Assembly: GCA_947480015.1 (NCBI GenBank) | Contig: CANKBS010000021.1 | Location: 1-60,501 of the forward strand | Source of the DNA: Sphingobacteriaceae bacterium | GTDB taxonomy: Bacteria > Bacteroidota > Bacteroidia > B-17B0 > Aurantibacillaceae | Direction of reading: 5' to 3' | DNA: 60,501 nucleotides | In this document: one piece after another, positions 34,593 through 43,414 of the stretch | Layout of the letters: every line of letters starts with the position of its first letter | Position numbering within the stretch: position 1 is the first letter of the stretch | The notes under the pieces: model-generated | The model's input: only the letters and a program-made list of their open reading frames with translations | What the model was told of the DNA's origin: nothing | The model's database searches: none | Translations under genes and position numbers: made by a program

Positions 34593-35132
34593 ATGATTAA
34601 ATCTTTTCTTAATCCGCTTTCCATAAGTTTTTTTTTATGTTTTGTTTCCTGTCAAGAAACACCGCAGCCATACAGGCAAGTGGCACAGGATGCCGATCAT
34701 AACAAAGAAAAAATAAAGAATCAATTTGTTCAAGCCAATCAGCAATTGATGCAAAAGGAAAACGACGAAATGGATAATTATGCCAGCTCGCACCGTTTGC
34801 CTTTTGTGCGCATGCCATCAGGTATTCGCTATTACGTTTACAAACCTTCTGCCAAAGGTGATAGTATACGCGATAGTATGCAAGTGACATTATTTTATAA
34901 ATTAAGTTTATTAGATGGTACCCTTTGTTACTCGTCTAAAATCGACGGAGTTAAAACCATACGTATTGGCATGGAAGATGCTGAAAGTGGCATACATAAA
35001 GGGTTACAGTATCTTAAACGTGGCGATAAGGCTATCTTATTAATTCCTTCACCCTTAGCGCATGGGCTGTTGGGCGACTTTAAAAAGATTCCACCTCAAA
35101 TGCCCATCGTATACGATGTGGAAGTGTATTAA
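34593..35132 (+). CDS. FKBP-type peptidyl-prolyl isomerase lipoprotein (GldI-like)
   Basis: A 179-residue predicted lipoprotein: the signal peptide ends with the lipobox FVSC (residue about 20) before QETPQPY. The C-terminal 100 residues form an FKBP domain (DSMQVTLFYKLSLLDGTLCYSS, GIHKGLQYLKRGDKAILLIPSPLAHGLLG, PPQMPIVYDVEVY), though several active-site aromatic residues differ from classic FKBPs. It resembles GldI, an FKBP lipoprotein needed for gliding in Flavobacterium, but I cannot separate GldI from other Bacteroidota FKBP lipoproteins by eye. It is divergent from nth, 54 bases apart. Confidence 0.78.
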   Translation: MIKSFLNPLSISFFLCFVSCQETPQPYRQVAQDADHNKEKIKNQFVQANQQLMQKENDEMDNYASSHRLPFVRMPSGIRYYVYKPSAKGDSIRDSMQVTLFYKLSLLDGTLCYSSKIDGVKTIRIGMEDAESGIHKGLQYLKRGDKAILLIPSPLAHGLLGDFKKIPPQMPIVYDVEVY

Positions 35133-35151
35133 TAAAAATGAGTGTGAATTA

Positions 35152-36933
35152 CTAGGCTCTTACGCCCATTACCAGCACGTCATCCACTTGTTCCAGACTG
35201 CCTTTCCAATCTTCAAAACGTTGTTCGATGATGACTTTTTGCGTTTCTATCGATAATTCAGAAACCTCGCATAAGATATCTCTGAGTTTTTTATGTTTGA
35301 GTTTTTTGCCTTCCGGACCACCGAACTGATCACCATACCCATCGGTAAAGGTGTAAATCATATCGCCTTTTTCGAGTGCAACTTCATTAAAGGTAAACAC
35401 TCCCGAATCGTCGTGCGATTTACCTACCGGCATTTTATCGGCTTTACAAGTTATCTGTTCGCGGTTACGAATAATACAGAAACTATTGTTGGCGGCAGCA
35501 AATTGTAATTTCATATTCGCGAAATCAATACGACATAGAATGGCATCCATACCATCTTTACTCTCTTCTTTACTGCCTTCGGGATTTAAAGCCCTGATGA
35601 TACCTGTTTTTACCGCGTTGAGCACTAAATCTGGACGGGTAATGTTTTGGTTAATGGCGTCGTTAAGTTTACTAATAATAAGCAAACTCATAAAAGCTCC
35701 CGGAACCCCATGACCCGTTGAATCGGCAGTAATGTATATAAAGGTTTTATCCGGCAATGGAACTGCCCAGTAAAAGTCACCGGCCACAATATCTTTGGGT
35801 TTAAAAACTAAAAAGTGTTCAGGTAAATTATCGTTTAGCAATTTGCTATTGGCCATTAAAGCGGTTTGAATACGCTTCGCATAATTAATACTGTCTAATA
35901 TTTCTTTCTGCTTCTCATCCACCAAATGCTTTTGTTTTTCAATTTCATTTTTTTGTTCAGAGAGTAATTTGTTGGCCTTGCGCCTTTGATTATTACTTCT
36001 AATAGTGAATAACAATAAAATAATACCAACGGTAGACAATAAAGCAATAATGGAAATTACATTTTTTTGTTTACCAATAGTCCCTTCACGTTTTTTAATA
36101 TCCAGATCACGTTCGGCAATTTTTTTTCCTTGTTCATTCATGAGTTCCTTTTGTTCTTGCACGCGACGACTCACTTGCTCGTATTCATGCATTTTAGCTT
36201 TCACACGCTGTTCTTTAGCATTCAAACTGTCTTCCATTTGAACAATCATTGTTTCCTTAACTTTCTTTTCTTCTTCCAAATTTTTGTACAAGGAAACCAT
36301 TTGTTTGAGGTCGCTTTTATTCACTTTCACATCGGTGCCACCACTTGTTATGAGTGAATTAAACTTGTCAAAAATAGATTTCCATTCGCCTTCTTTAACA
36401 ATGGCAGCTTTATAGAGATAGTCATTCACGACCAAATTGGATTCATCCATTTTAGCCTTGTTAATAATGAACTTCATTCGACCATTAATCTCGGCAAATG
36501 AAATCATCGATTTTTTATAGTCTACCAGGTTTTCAGCTACCATTAATACACTTTTACCGCGAATTTTAGAGTACACCGACCAGATATTGTCATTTTTTGC
36601 CCCATCAATAACAAGCATGTGACAGTTTTTAATGTCATTAACCGTTTTACAGGAAATTACTTTAATGGGGATTTTGTTTCTGAATTTAGCAACAATGGTA
36701 AGTGCTTTTAAATACTTACTCATTTCTTCTGAACTGATCACACAGATAACAAACTCAGACAATTTATCTTCATTTGGCCAAGTTACATAATTCGTAAATT
36801 TAAAAATGTAGGCTGTTTTTAACCTGGCTTTGTTTTGGACCTCATTTGTGGTTACTGTGCTTTGCGAAAGCAAGGAATTTGAAATAAAAACACACAGGGT
36901 TAGGAGGTAAAATATCTTGAGTTTTAATCCCAC
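35152..36933 (-). CDS. YfiR-like sensor fused to SpoIIE serine phosphatase
   Basis: A 593-residue membrane protein. A signal sequence is followed by a YfiR/HmsC-like (DUF4154) periplasmic domain (about residues 30-180: KTAYIFKFTNYVTWPNE, FVICVISSEEMSKYL, HMLVIDGAKN, FIINKAKMDESNLVVNDYLYKAA). Then come a coiled coil (about 205-285), one membrane helix (about 293-312), a short second coiled coil, and a SpoIIE/PP2C phosphatase domain with the metal-binding motifs VAGDFYW, TADSTGHGVPGAFMS, KDGMDAIL and TDGYGDQFGG. The phosphatase would act in the cytoplasm on a phosphoserine partner such as an anti-sigma antagonist. The start is a GTG. The divergent neighbour is an unknown gene. Confidence 0.88.
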   Translation of the reverse strand: MGLKLKIFYLLTLCVFISNSLLSQSTVTTNEVQNKARLKTAYIFKFTNYVTWPNEDKLSEFVICVISSEEMSKYLKALTIVAKFRNKIPIKVISCKTVNDIKNCHMLVIDGAKNDNIWSVYSKIRGKSVLMVAENLVDYKKSMISFAEINGRMKFIINKAKMDESNLVVNDYLYKAAIVKEGEWKSIFDKFNSLITSGGTDVKVNKSDLKQMVSLYKNLEEEKKVKETMIVQMEDSLNAKEQRVKAKMHEYEQVSRRVQEQKELMNEQGKKIAERDLDIKKREGTIGKQKNVISIIALLSTVGIILLLFTIRSNNQRRKANKLLSEQKNEIEKQKHLVDEKQKEILDSINYAKRIQTALMANSKLLNDNLPEHFLVFKPKDIVAGDFYWAVPLPDKTFIYITADSTGHGVPGAFMSLLIISKLNDAINQNITRPDLVLNAVKTGIIRALNPEGSKEESKDGMDAILCRIDFANMKLQFAAANNSFCIIRNREQITCKADKMPVGKSHDDSGVFTFNEVALEKGDMIYTFTDGYGDQFGGPEGKKLKHKKLRDILCEVSELSIETQKVIIEQRFEDWKGSLEQVDDVLVMGVRA

Positions 36934-37292
36934 AGGCTTGATCTTTTTTAGGTTTGCTAGCGAATTCGAATGCTAATATACATTTTTCAATTACAAATCG
37001 TGTACTCATAAGAGGGTAGATAGATAATAATATCTAAAATATTTAGGAAAAAAGGTTTTTTTCATTAAAAATGGTAAAAACAACCATCTTTCGATAAGTT
37101 TCAAAAAAATAACGACGAATGGTAGTTATTTAATCCTGAGCGCGCTTTTTGATTTTTTTATATGCCTTAAAATGTCTAAAACCCACAGCTAGTCTTGAAT
37201 GAGTATAAACATGGAGTGTTTTTTTAAGTATTTTTGTTTTAAACATAAAAGACTCCTCACGAATAGTTGCCGAGAAATTAGTTGAAACAATC
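36934..37292. other. Divergent intergenic region with a candidate promoter
   Basis: A 359-base AT-rich gap between the YfiR-SpoIIE gene and the unknown plus-strand gene. It contains a -7-like TATTTTTG at 37229-37236 (plus strand) about 57 bases before the ATG at 37293, and a CGAATTCG palindrome at 36961-36968 inside a longer imperfect dyad near the phosphatase start. A TATATTAG on the minus strand is a one-mismatch -7 candidate for the phosphatase. I see no open frame or RNA gene here. Confidence 0.45.
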
Positions 37293-37991
37293 ATGAGTCA
37301 AAGATTTAGTTTATTTTACGCCGGATTTACTGCAAATACACCAGCTATGTATTTTGAGAAAATGTCGTTTTTAAAAGAGCATGAACTGGAGCCTAATGAC
37401 CTCATTCATAATTGCATTATTCGTTTGTCTGGCGAAATTATAGCACGACAGGAAGAGTTTACCTCCTATTTAAAAATAGCAAATAGTTTGGCTGCTAGAT
37501 TTGATTTTGGAGGCATGCCTGAACCGTCCGATGCCGAGGCTTATACCAAATGGTTATCCAATTACATTCAAATCTTTGAAAATGAATTTCCGATGAACCG
37601 CATCGATCATTATTATTTTCATTATGCCCGTAAAATTTCCGAAATAATTGGTAATATGGGTTTGGCCAAATGCTTTACCGAGTTAACCTTGGCTACCGAA
37701 AGGCAAATGGACATGAGTCATAAAATTGAAAAGTATATTAAAGATACCGATTATATTTTGTTTAAACTCATGGCTTCTGCGGCGTTATTAGCAAGTGAAC
37801 CGCGACAAAATTATTTTAATGTGTTTTATAAGAATATGACCAATGAGTTTAGTTGCTTTAAAAATTTGCAGCCGCAAACCATGCCTGAAGCCGAGTTAAA
37901 ACAGTTGGTTGAAAATCTCGATACTTACTCGTGTTCGGTAATGGACGGTTTTAAAAAGTGCATTGGCATGCTCAAAGAATTGCAGGTGTAG
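37293..37991 (+). CDS. Unknown 232-residue helical protein between two SpoIIE phosphatases
   Basis: I do not recognise this protein. It is soluble, with no signal peptide or membrane helix, and mostly helical: FEKMSFLKEHELEPNDLIHNCIIRLSGEIIARQEEF, IDHYYFHYARKISEIIGNMGLAKCF, ERQMDMSHKIEKYIKDTDYILFKLMASAALL. Aromatic and Met residues are frequent. It stands alone on the plus strand, divergent from one SpoIIE phosphatase and convergent with another (3 bases between stops). Position suggests a shared signalling role, perhaps as a phosphoprotein target, but nothing in the sequence shows a STAS or anti-sigma fold. Confidence 0.6.
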   Translation: MSQRFSLFYAGFTANTPAMYFEKMSFLKEHELEPNDLIHNCIIRLSGEIIARQEEFTSYLKIANSLAARFDFGGMPEPSDAEAYTKWLSNYIQIFENEFPMNRIDHYYFHYARKISEIIGNMGLAKCFTELTLATERQMDMSHKIEKYIKDTDYILFKLMASAALLASEPRQNYFNVFYKNMTNEFSCFKNLQPQTMPEAELKQLVENLDTYSCSVMDGFKKCIGMLKELQV

Positions 37992-37994
37992 TCT

Positions 37995-40900
37995 TTAGCC
38001 TATTTTAAATCCTATTACAAGGATATCATCCACCTGTTCATTTTCCATTTTCCAGTCTAGATGTGCCTGTTTAAGTGATTGTTCCTGCTTATTAAAATCT
38101 AGCTCTGAGGCTTGTTTCACCAATTCCTTAAAACGGCCGGTACTTAATTTTTTGTCTTTTGGTCCGCCAAACTGATCGGCATAACCATCGGTGAAAATAT
38201 AAAACGTATCGCCTTTTTCCATTGGTATAAGCTGAGTGGTATACGCTATGTTTTCAGTCCGATCTTTTTGTTTGGTGCCAATCGGAATTTTATCGGCCTT
38301 AATTTCACGCAATTCATTATTGTTCACAATCCATAAAGGCCGCATGGCGCCTGCATATTCGAGGCTATCCTGTTTATGATTGATTTTACAAATAGCAATG
38401 TCCATGCCGTCTTTCGATTCCGATTCGTTGCGATGCAAAACTGCTAACACCCCATTATTTAATTCAAGGAGTATTTCTTTTGGATCACTAATCTTCCTTT
38501 CATTAATGATACGATTCAATAAATTATAACCAATCAAACTCATAAAAGCTCCCGGAACGCCGTGTCCGGTGCAATCTACAGCGGCAATGATACTAAAATC
38601 ATCAAAATGCCCGAACCAATAAAAATCACCGCTCACAATGTCTTTGGTCATGTATAACACGAACGAATTGGGCAGATGTGTTTTTATTAAGGCATCACTT
38701 GGTAAAATGGCATGTTGTATTTTACGGGCATAAGAAATACTATCGGTAATGTCTTTGTTTTTTTGTACGATGATCTGTTCCTGCCTTTTGCGTTCGGTGA
38801 CATCGGTGTCAATGATGATGATTTTTTTTAACTGACCGTGTTCATCAAAAATAGGGGTGAGGGTGCTCGATTCCCAGATCTCTACGCCGGTTTCTACTTT
38901 TTTGTTTAGTGACTCGTAATGCACCGATCGTTTGTCGTTGATGGCCTCTTCAATAATACGCCGTATGTTAGGGTTATTACTAATCTCATAAATGGTTTCA
39001 CCGTATCTGGCTTTTATCTCCTCCAAATTCATTTGATTTTGTTTTACAAAACTTTCGTTGATGTATTCGAGTTTACCTTGGGGATCAAGAATGAGGACCA
39101 CATTGTCGGTTTTACTGGCTACCAGAGAGAGTTGTTCGAGTTCAGTATTTTTTGCCTCTATTATTTTTGATTGTTTTTCAATTTGAAAGGTGCGTTCTTT
39201 AACACGACTTTCGAGTATGAGGTTTTCGCGTTGCAAGCGACGTAAACGCCAACTGAAGAAAACATACAAAGCAGTACTGAAACTGGCAACAATCAAAAGC
39301 CAGAACCACCAACGTTTCCAGATGGGTGTGTGAATGACAAAAGCATATTGGGTGTAATCACTCCACACATCCTCTTCATTCTTTACCTGCAGCATAAACA
39401 AGTAATTACCTGCAGCCAGGTTGTTGTAATTGATTGTTTTCCCTTCATCGGCCGTTTGCCAGTTTTCTTCCAAGCCATTTAAGCGATAACGGAACAATAA
39501 TTTATTAGGACTCTTAAGCCAGATGCCGTTGAAGCTAATGGCAAAATTGTTTTGGTTATAATTAAATTCAAAAACCGAATCAAGGGCAATGGGTTTAAAG
39601 TTTACTTGTACTGATTTAATAAATACCAAGGGTTTAATAGAATCACCATGTTCGTTGCCGCTGCGGTAACACAAAATACCGTTATTGGTTCCTGAATACA
39701 ATTTGTTGCCATTTAAGAAAATGGCATTTAAGTTCGGTTCTAAATCTCCATCAAACAGGTCAAAATAACTCATTGAATTATCAATGCAATTAATCCGATC
39801 AATACCCTTGGCATTCAACGCATAAACAACAGTTCCTGAAGCTATGAGTTGCTGCGGTTGTTCATCTCTTAAACCTTTAAATGCATTAATACTTTGCATG
39901 GTTTTGCCATCGTATTTAATAATACCATTGGCATTGCTGGTTGCCCATATGGTATTCATTTTATCTCGACAAAGTGAGTAGATGGTGTTGGAAACAAGGC
40001 CGTATTTTTTGGTAAGATTACTGAAACTGCCGTTCAATAGCAGCTCCAATCCGCCCCCATCGGTGGCCACATATAAGTTGGCATTGGTGTCGGTTATAGC
40101 AGCGTAAATATAATTACTACCTAAACCATCGGCTTCGGTGTACGTTCTTTCAATTTCAAAACTTTTTTCTCGGCCCTCTAATTGCACCTTGGCTTTAATA
40201 ATGCCACTTCCCAGCGTTGAAATATAAACCGTATGATCGTCAGCAAAATAAATATTCGAAATGTTATTATCAGCCAAATGATCTTCACTTGAATTTAAAA
40301 TAACCGATTTGTTGGTTTCTGAGCTTAATATGATTATGCCATTGCCATAGGTGCCAAACCAAATATTGCCATCGGGTGCTTTTGTTGCACATGAAATGGT
40401 GTATTTGGTGAGATCGTTAATTTTATTCACAACGATCTTCCCTTCTTCATCGCGCATAATTTTAGAAATACCATTACTGGTTCCTATCCAAATGCCATTG
40501 TCGTTATCGGCTGCTATGGCAAGGACTTTGTCGTCTTTTAAACCATTAGTGCTGTTAATAAAGGTAAATCTCCGTTCACTGAATTGTGAAATGCCTTTTT
40601 TAGAGGCAAGCCAAATTTGGTTTTCACGATCAATGAAAACCTGATTAATAGTGGAGCATTGAATGTATTTTTGATAATTATAAATATTAATGCTTCCCTT
40701 ATCAAATTGAATTAAACCGTTTGATTCAGTACCCAATACAATTTTATGTTGTTGTTGTGTAAACGCATTCAGCACTGCACCCTGTGTCCAGTTGGAGAAA
40801 AATGGATGTTTTTGAATTTCTTTTTTCGCGATGTTATAATAACAAAGCCCCGAATCCTGCATGGCAATAAGTAAATGATTGTTTTCAAAAACCAGGTCGC

Positions 40901-41522
40901 GTACGATGTTATCGGGCAGACCGGTTTTATTGGAAATAATATGACAATTGGGTTTTGAATTTTGTACATTTAATTCACTAATTCCCGCATCGGTGGCACA
41001 CCAGATAGTGTTTTTACCATTACCGGCAATTTTATAAATCACATTGTCACTTAATCCTTGTTCCGTTGTAAAGTGGCTCAGTTTACTGTTCGTATAAACA
41101 TATAAACCGTTTCCATAGGATCCAACATATAAACGCCCATTGAGTTCGTAAAAGGAGGTGATTTTTTCATGGTTTGGAAAAGCAGAGAAATTAAGGGAAT
41201 CGATTTTGTTTTTTTGAATACTAAATACCTGACCTTCTTTGGTCCCAATCCAGATGTTATCGTGACTATCAATAAATAAGGCACTAATTTCTTTGCGAAG
41301 GAGGTTATTTTCACGAGCAACACCCACCGAATTTCTGCCATCGAATTTGAATAAGCCATCGGAGCTGCCCAATAATAAATTACCTTCATTATCTTGCACG
41401 ATAACATTTACGGGCACATCTTTTTTACCGGTAAGTGAAAAGAAATTTTTTACCTGTAATTGCGAATACAGTAGGGAGCTGCAAATAAAGAGTGCAAACG
41501 ATATGGAAATTCGTTTTAACAC
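37995..41522 (-). CDS. Two-component-propeller sensor with PAS and SpoIIE phosphatase domains
   Basis: A 1175-residue membrane sensor. After a signal peptide, about 640 residues form a beta-propeller of the ligand-sensing two-component-regulator type, with repeats such as NIWIGTKEGQVFSI, NDNGIWIGTSNGISKI and NIWFGTYGNGIIIL. A Y_Y_Y domain (about 640-725: FAISFNGIWLKSPNKLLFRYRLNGLEENWQ) follows, then one membrane helix (WWFWLLIVASFSTALYVFF), a coiled coil, a PAS domain (DNVVLILDPQGKLEYINESF, ITDTDVTERKRQE-like end) and a SpoIIE phosphatase (VSGDFYWFG, VDCTGHGVPGAFMS, KDGMDIAIC, TDGYADQFGG). The histidine kinase usual for this architecture is replaced by the phosphatase. The start is a GTG, 9 bases after yceI. 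Confidence 0.9.
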   Translation of the reverse strand: MLKRISISFALFICSSLLYSQLQVKNFFSLTGKKDVPVNVIVQDNEGNLLLGSSDGLFKFDGRNSVGVARENNLLRKEISALFIDSHDNIWIGTKEGQVFSIQKNKIDSLNFSAFPNHEKITSFYELNGRLYVGSYGNGLYVYTNSKLSHFTTEQGLSDNVIYKIAGNGKNTIWCATDAGISELNVQNSKPNCHIISNKTGLPDNIVRDLVFENNHLLIAMQDSGLCYYNIAKKEIQKHPFFSNWTQGAVLNAFTQQQHKIVLGTESNGLIQFDKGSINIYNYQKYIQCSTINQVFIDRENQIWLASKKGISQFSERRFTFINSTNGLKDDKVLAIAADNDNGIWIGTSNGISKIMRDEEGKIVVNKINDLTKYTISCATKAPDGNIWFGTYGNGIIILSSETNKSVILNSSEDHLADNNISNIYFADDHTVYISTLGSGIIKAKVQLEGREKSFEIERTYTEADGLGSNYIYAAITDTNANLYVATDGGGLELLLNGSFSNLTKKYGLVSNTIYSLCRDKMNTIWATSNANGIIKYDGKTMQSINAFKGLRDEQPQQLIASGTVVYALNAKGIDRINCIDNSMSYFDLFDGDLEPNLNAIFLNGNKLYSGTNNGILCYRSGNEHGDSIKPLVFIKSVQVNFKPIALDSVFEFNYNQNNFAISFNGIWLKSPNKLLFRYRLNGLEENWQTADEGKTINYNNLAAGNYLFMLQVKNEEDVWSDYTQYAFVIHTPIWKRWWFWLLIVASFSTALYVFFSWRLRRLQRENLILESRVKERTFQIEKQSKIIEAKNTELEQLSLVASKTDNVVLILDPQGKLEYINESFVKQNQMNLEEIKARYGETIYEISNNPNIRRIIEEAINDKRSVHYESLNKKVETGVEIWESSTLTPIFDEHGQLKKIIIIDTDVTERKRQEQIIVQKNKDITDSISYARKIQHAILPSDALIKTHLPNSFVLYMTKDIVSGDFYWFGHFDDFSIIAAVDCTGHGVPGAFMSLIGYNLLNRIINERKISDPKEILLELNNGVLAVLHRNESESKDGMDIAICKINHKQDSLEYAGAMRPLWIVNNNELREIKADKIPIGTKQKDRTENIAYTTQLIPMEKGDTFYIFTDGYADQFGGPKDKKLSTGRFKELVKQASELDFNKQEQSLKQAHLDWKMENEQVDDILVIGFKIG

Positions 41523-41531
41523 CTTATTGCT

Positions 41532-42074
41532 TTATACTTTGGGTTTGAGTGTGGCTTTTACTTCCACCATAATAACAGAGGCTATTTTTTGATTCACAAC
41601 CTTTGGGATTTTAATGTTGTGGTCTTCAAGTGGCACTTCAAAACTAGTTTCCACATATATTTCTTTGTCCTTTACGATAATTTTAACCTTTACAATTTTT
41701 TCTTTTTCGGTGCCATGAATGCTAAACACCCCTTTGGCTCTAATCATGGTAGTACCGGGCTTCTTAAAATCAATGTCTTCAATTAATTTACCTTTAAACG
41801 TGGCTTTCTGAAATTTGCCGGTCTCCATGTAATTTTCACGAAAGTGTTCTTTTTGCAAGCCACTGTTAAAGCCGTCAAACGAATCAATGTCCACCGAAAA
41901 AGCCACATTTTTACTGGCACAGTCAATTACCCCGTTGGTTTTATTCGACTGGGCCTTTATTAACTCTAATGGTGCTTCAGAGGTGAATTTTGTATTCCCA
42001 TCTTTACATATTAGAATCTGAGCATTTAGAGCATTCAGACCAAGAAATAGAAAAACTACAAGTAACTTATTCAT
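41532..42074 (-). CDS. YceI-family periplasmic protein
   Basis: A 180-residue exported protein with a signal peptide (MNKLLVVFLFLGLNALNAQ) and a YceI-like lipocalin fold: AFSVDIDSFDGFNSGLQKEHFRENYMET (the family's DxxxFxSGxxxxHxxEN region), KATFKGKLI, and FSIHGTEKEKIVKVKI. YceI proteins bind isoprenoid or other hydrophobic molecules in the periplasm. The stop lies 9 bases before the large propeller-SpoIIE gene, so the two probably form an operon, which may link a ligand-binding protein to the sensor. Confidence 0.88.
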   Translation of the reverse strand: MNKLLVVFLFLGLNALNAQILICKDGNTKFTSEAPLELIKAQSNKTNGVIDCASKNVAFSVDIDSFDGFNSGLQKEHFRENYMETGKFQKATFKGKLIEDIDFKKPGTTMIRAKGVFSIHGTEKEKIVKVKIIVKDKEIYVETSFEVPLEDHNIKIPKVVNQKIASVIMVEVKATLKPKV

Positions 42075-42157
42075 AATTTAATTGATAGATAAAGGTATGA
42101 ATTTTGATGAACAATTACCATGATAAGCTCATAGTAACAGTTCATTTACCAATATGT

Positions 42158-43315
42158 TTAACCAAGTGCCTGTTTGAGGTCATCAATCAGATCCTCAATG
42201 TCTTCAACCCCCACACTTAAACGTAATAAATTATCCACAACGCCGGCCTTTTCACGTTCTGCTTTTGGTATAGAAGCGTGGGTCATAGTAGCCGGATGAT
42301 TGATGAGTGATTCAACACCGCCCAGACTTTCGGCCAATGAAAATACCTTAAAGGATGAAGCCAATTTAAAGGTGTTTTCTACATTTTTATCTTTTAAAAC
42401 AATCGATATCATTCCGCCAAAATCGCGCATTTGTTTTTTAGCAATCTCGTGATTTGGATGCTCTGGAAAGCCGGGCCAGTAAACCTTTTCAATCTTCGGG
42501 TGATTTTTTAAAAACTCGGCAATTTTACGACCATTAAAACAATGACGTTCCATACGCAAATGCAAGGTTTTTATGCCACGCATTACTAAAAAACTATCCA
42601 TTGGTCCGGGTGTAGCCCCACAACTGTTATGAATAAAAGCCAACTGCTCATAAATTTTATCATCATCCATTACCAAGGCACCCATTACCACATCACTATG
42701 CCCGCCTAAATACTTGGTTACACTGTGCATCACTATGTCGGCACCCAAAGCCAGTGGGTTTTGTAAATAAGGAGAAGCAAAGGTATTATCAACAGCTAAC
42801 ATGATCTTGTGGGCTTTTGCAATTTTAGAACAAGCCGCTATGTCGATGATTTGCATGGTAGGATTGGTAGGTGTTTCTACCCAAATGAGTTTGGTATTTG
42901 TGTTCATATAGCTCTCAATGTTTGAGGCATTGGTCATATCAATAAAATGAAACGTAATGCCAAAATTGGCAAACACCTTGGTAAACATGCGGTAACTACC
43001 GCCATATAAATCATCTCCGGTAATGACTTCATCACCCGGACGTAACATTTTAATAATAGCATCAATAGAACCCATACCGCTGCTAAAGCATAAACAGTAC
43101 TTTCCTTTTTCTAAAGAAGCAATGTTTTTTTGCAAGGCTTCACGGGTTGGATTTTTACCACGGGCATAGGCATAGCCTTTATGTTTACCGGGATATTCCT
43201 GAGTAAATGTAGAGGTTTGAAAAATAGGAGTCATGATGGCACCAGTACTTGGATCGGGCTCGGCACCGGCATGAATGGCACGGGTACCAAATTTATGATT
43301 TGAAAAATCAGACAT
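42158..43315 (-). CDS. Cystathionine gamma-synthase/lyase (PLP-dependent Cys/Met metabolism enzyme)
   Basis: A 385-residue PLP enzyme of the Cys/Met metabolism family. Visible motifs: FGTRAIHAGAEPDPSTGAIMTPIFQTSTF, YAYARGKNPTREALQKNIA, the substrate and PLP region YGGSYRMF, DNTFASPYLQNPLALGADIVMHSVTKYLGGHSDVVMG (Lys in SVTKYLGGH forms the Schiff base), and SLGGVESLINHPATMTHASIP near the end. This matches MetB/MetC-type proteins; synthase and lyase cannot be separated by eye. The ATG at 43315 fits the family start better than one 48 bases upstream. A consensus promoter sits 46-75 bases upstream. Confidence 0.92.
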   Translation of the reverse strand: MSDFSNHKFGTRAIHAGAEPDPSTGAIMTPIFQTSTFTQEYPGKHKGYAYARGKNPTREALQKNIASLEKGKYCLCFSSGMGSIDAIIKMLRPGDEVITGDDLYGGSYRMFTKVFANFGITFHFIDMTNASNIESYMNTNTKLIWVETPTNPTMQIIDIAACSKIAKAHKIMLAVDNTFASPYLQNPLALGADIVMHSVTKYLGGHSDVVMGALVMDDDKIYEQLAFIHNSCGATPGPMDSFLVMRGIKTLHLRMERHCFNGRKIAEFLKNHPKIEKVYWPGFPEHPNHEIAKKQMRDFGGMISIVLKDKNVENTFKLASSFKVFSLAESLGGVESLINHPATMTHASIPKAEREKAGVVDNLLRLSVGVEDIEDLIDDLKQALG

Positions 43316-43360
43316 ATTTTTTGATTTTAAATGAAATTGAAAACGGCTTAATACAACACA

Positions 43361-43390
43361 CAAAGTTAGTATTAAAAACAGGCTTACAAA
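43361..43390 (-). promoter_or_regulatory. Promoter of the cystathionine gamma-synthase-type gene
   Basis: On the minus strand: TTTG (complement of 43387-43390), 18 bases, TAACTTTG (complement of 43361-43368). This is one base short of the optimal 19-base spacing of the Bacteroidota consensus. Its distance from the ATG leaves a leader of about 40 bases. No sulfur-responsive riboswitch structure is seen in that leader. Confidence 0.65.
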
Positions 43391-43414
43391 AATTAAGAAT
43401 GAAGGAATAAGGGC

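Noticed and set aside
35152-41522. Histidine kinase outputs on the two large sensors
   Set aside because: Neither protein has an H-box or ATP-binding N/G boxes; both end in SpoIIE phosphatase motifs.
43316-43414. SAM or cobalamin riboswitch upstream of the Cys/Met enzyme gene
   Set aside because: The leader after the promoter is only about 40 bases and AT-rich, with no conserved stems.
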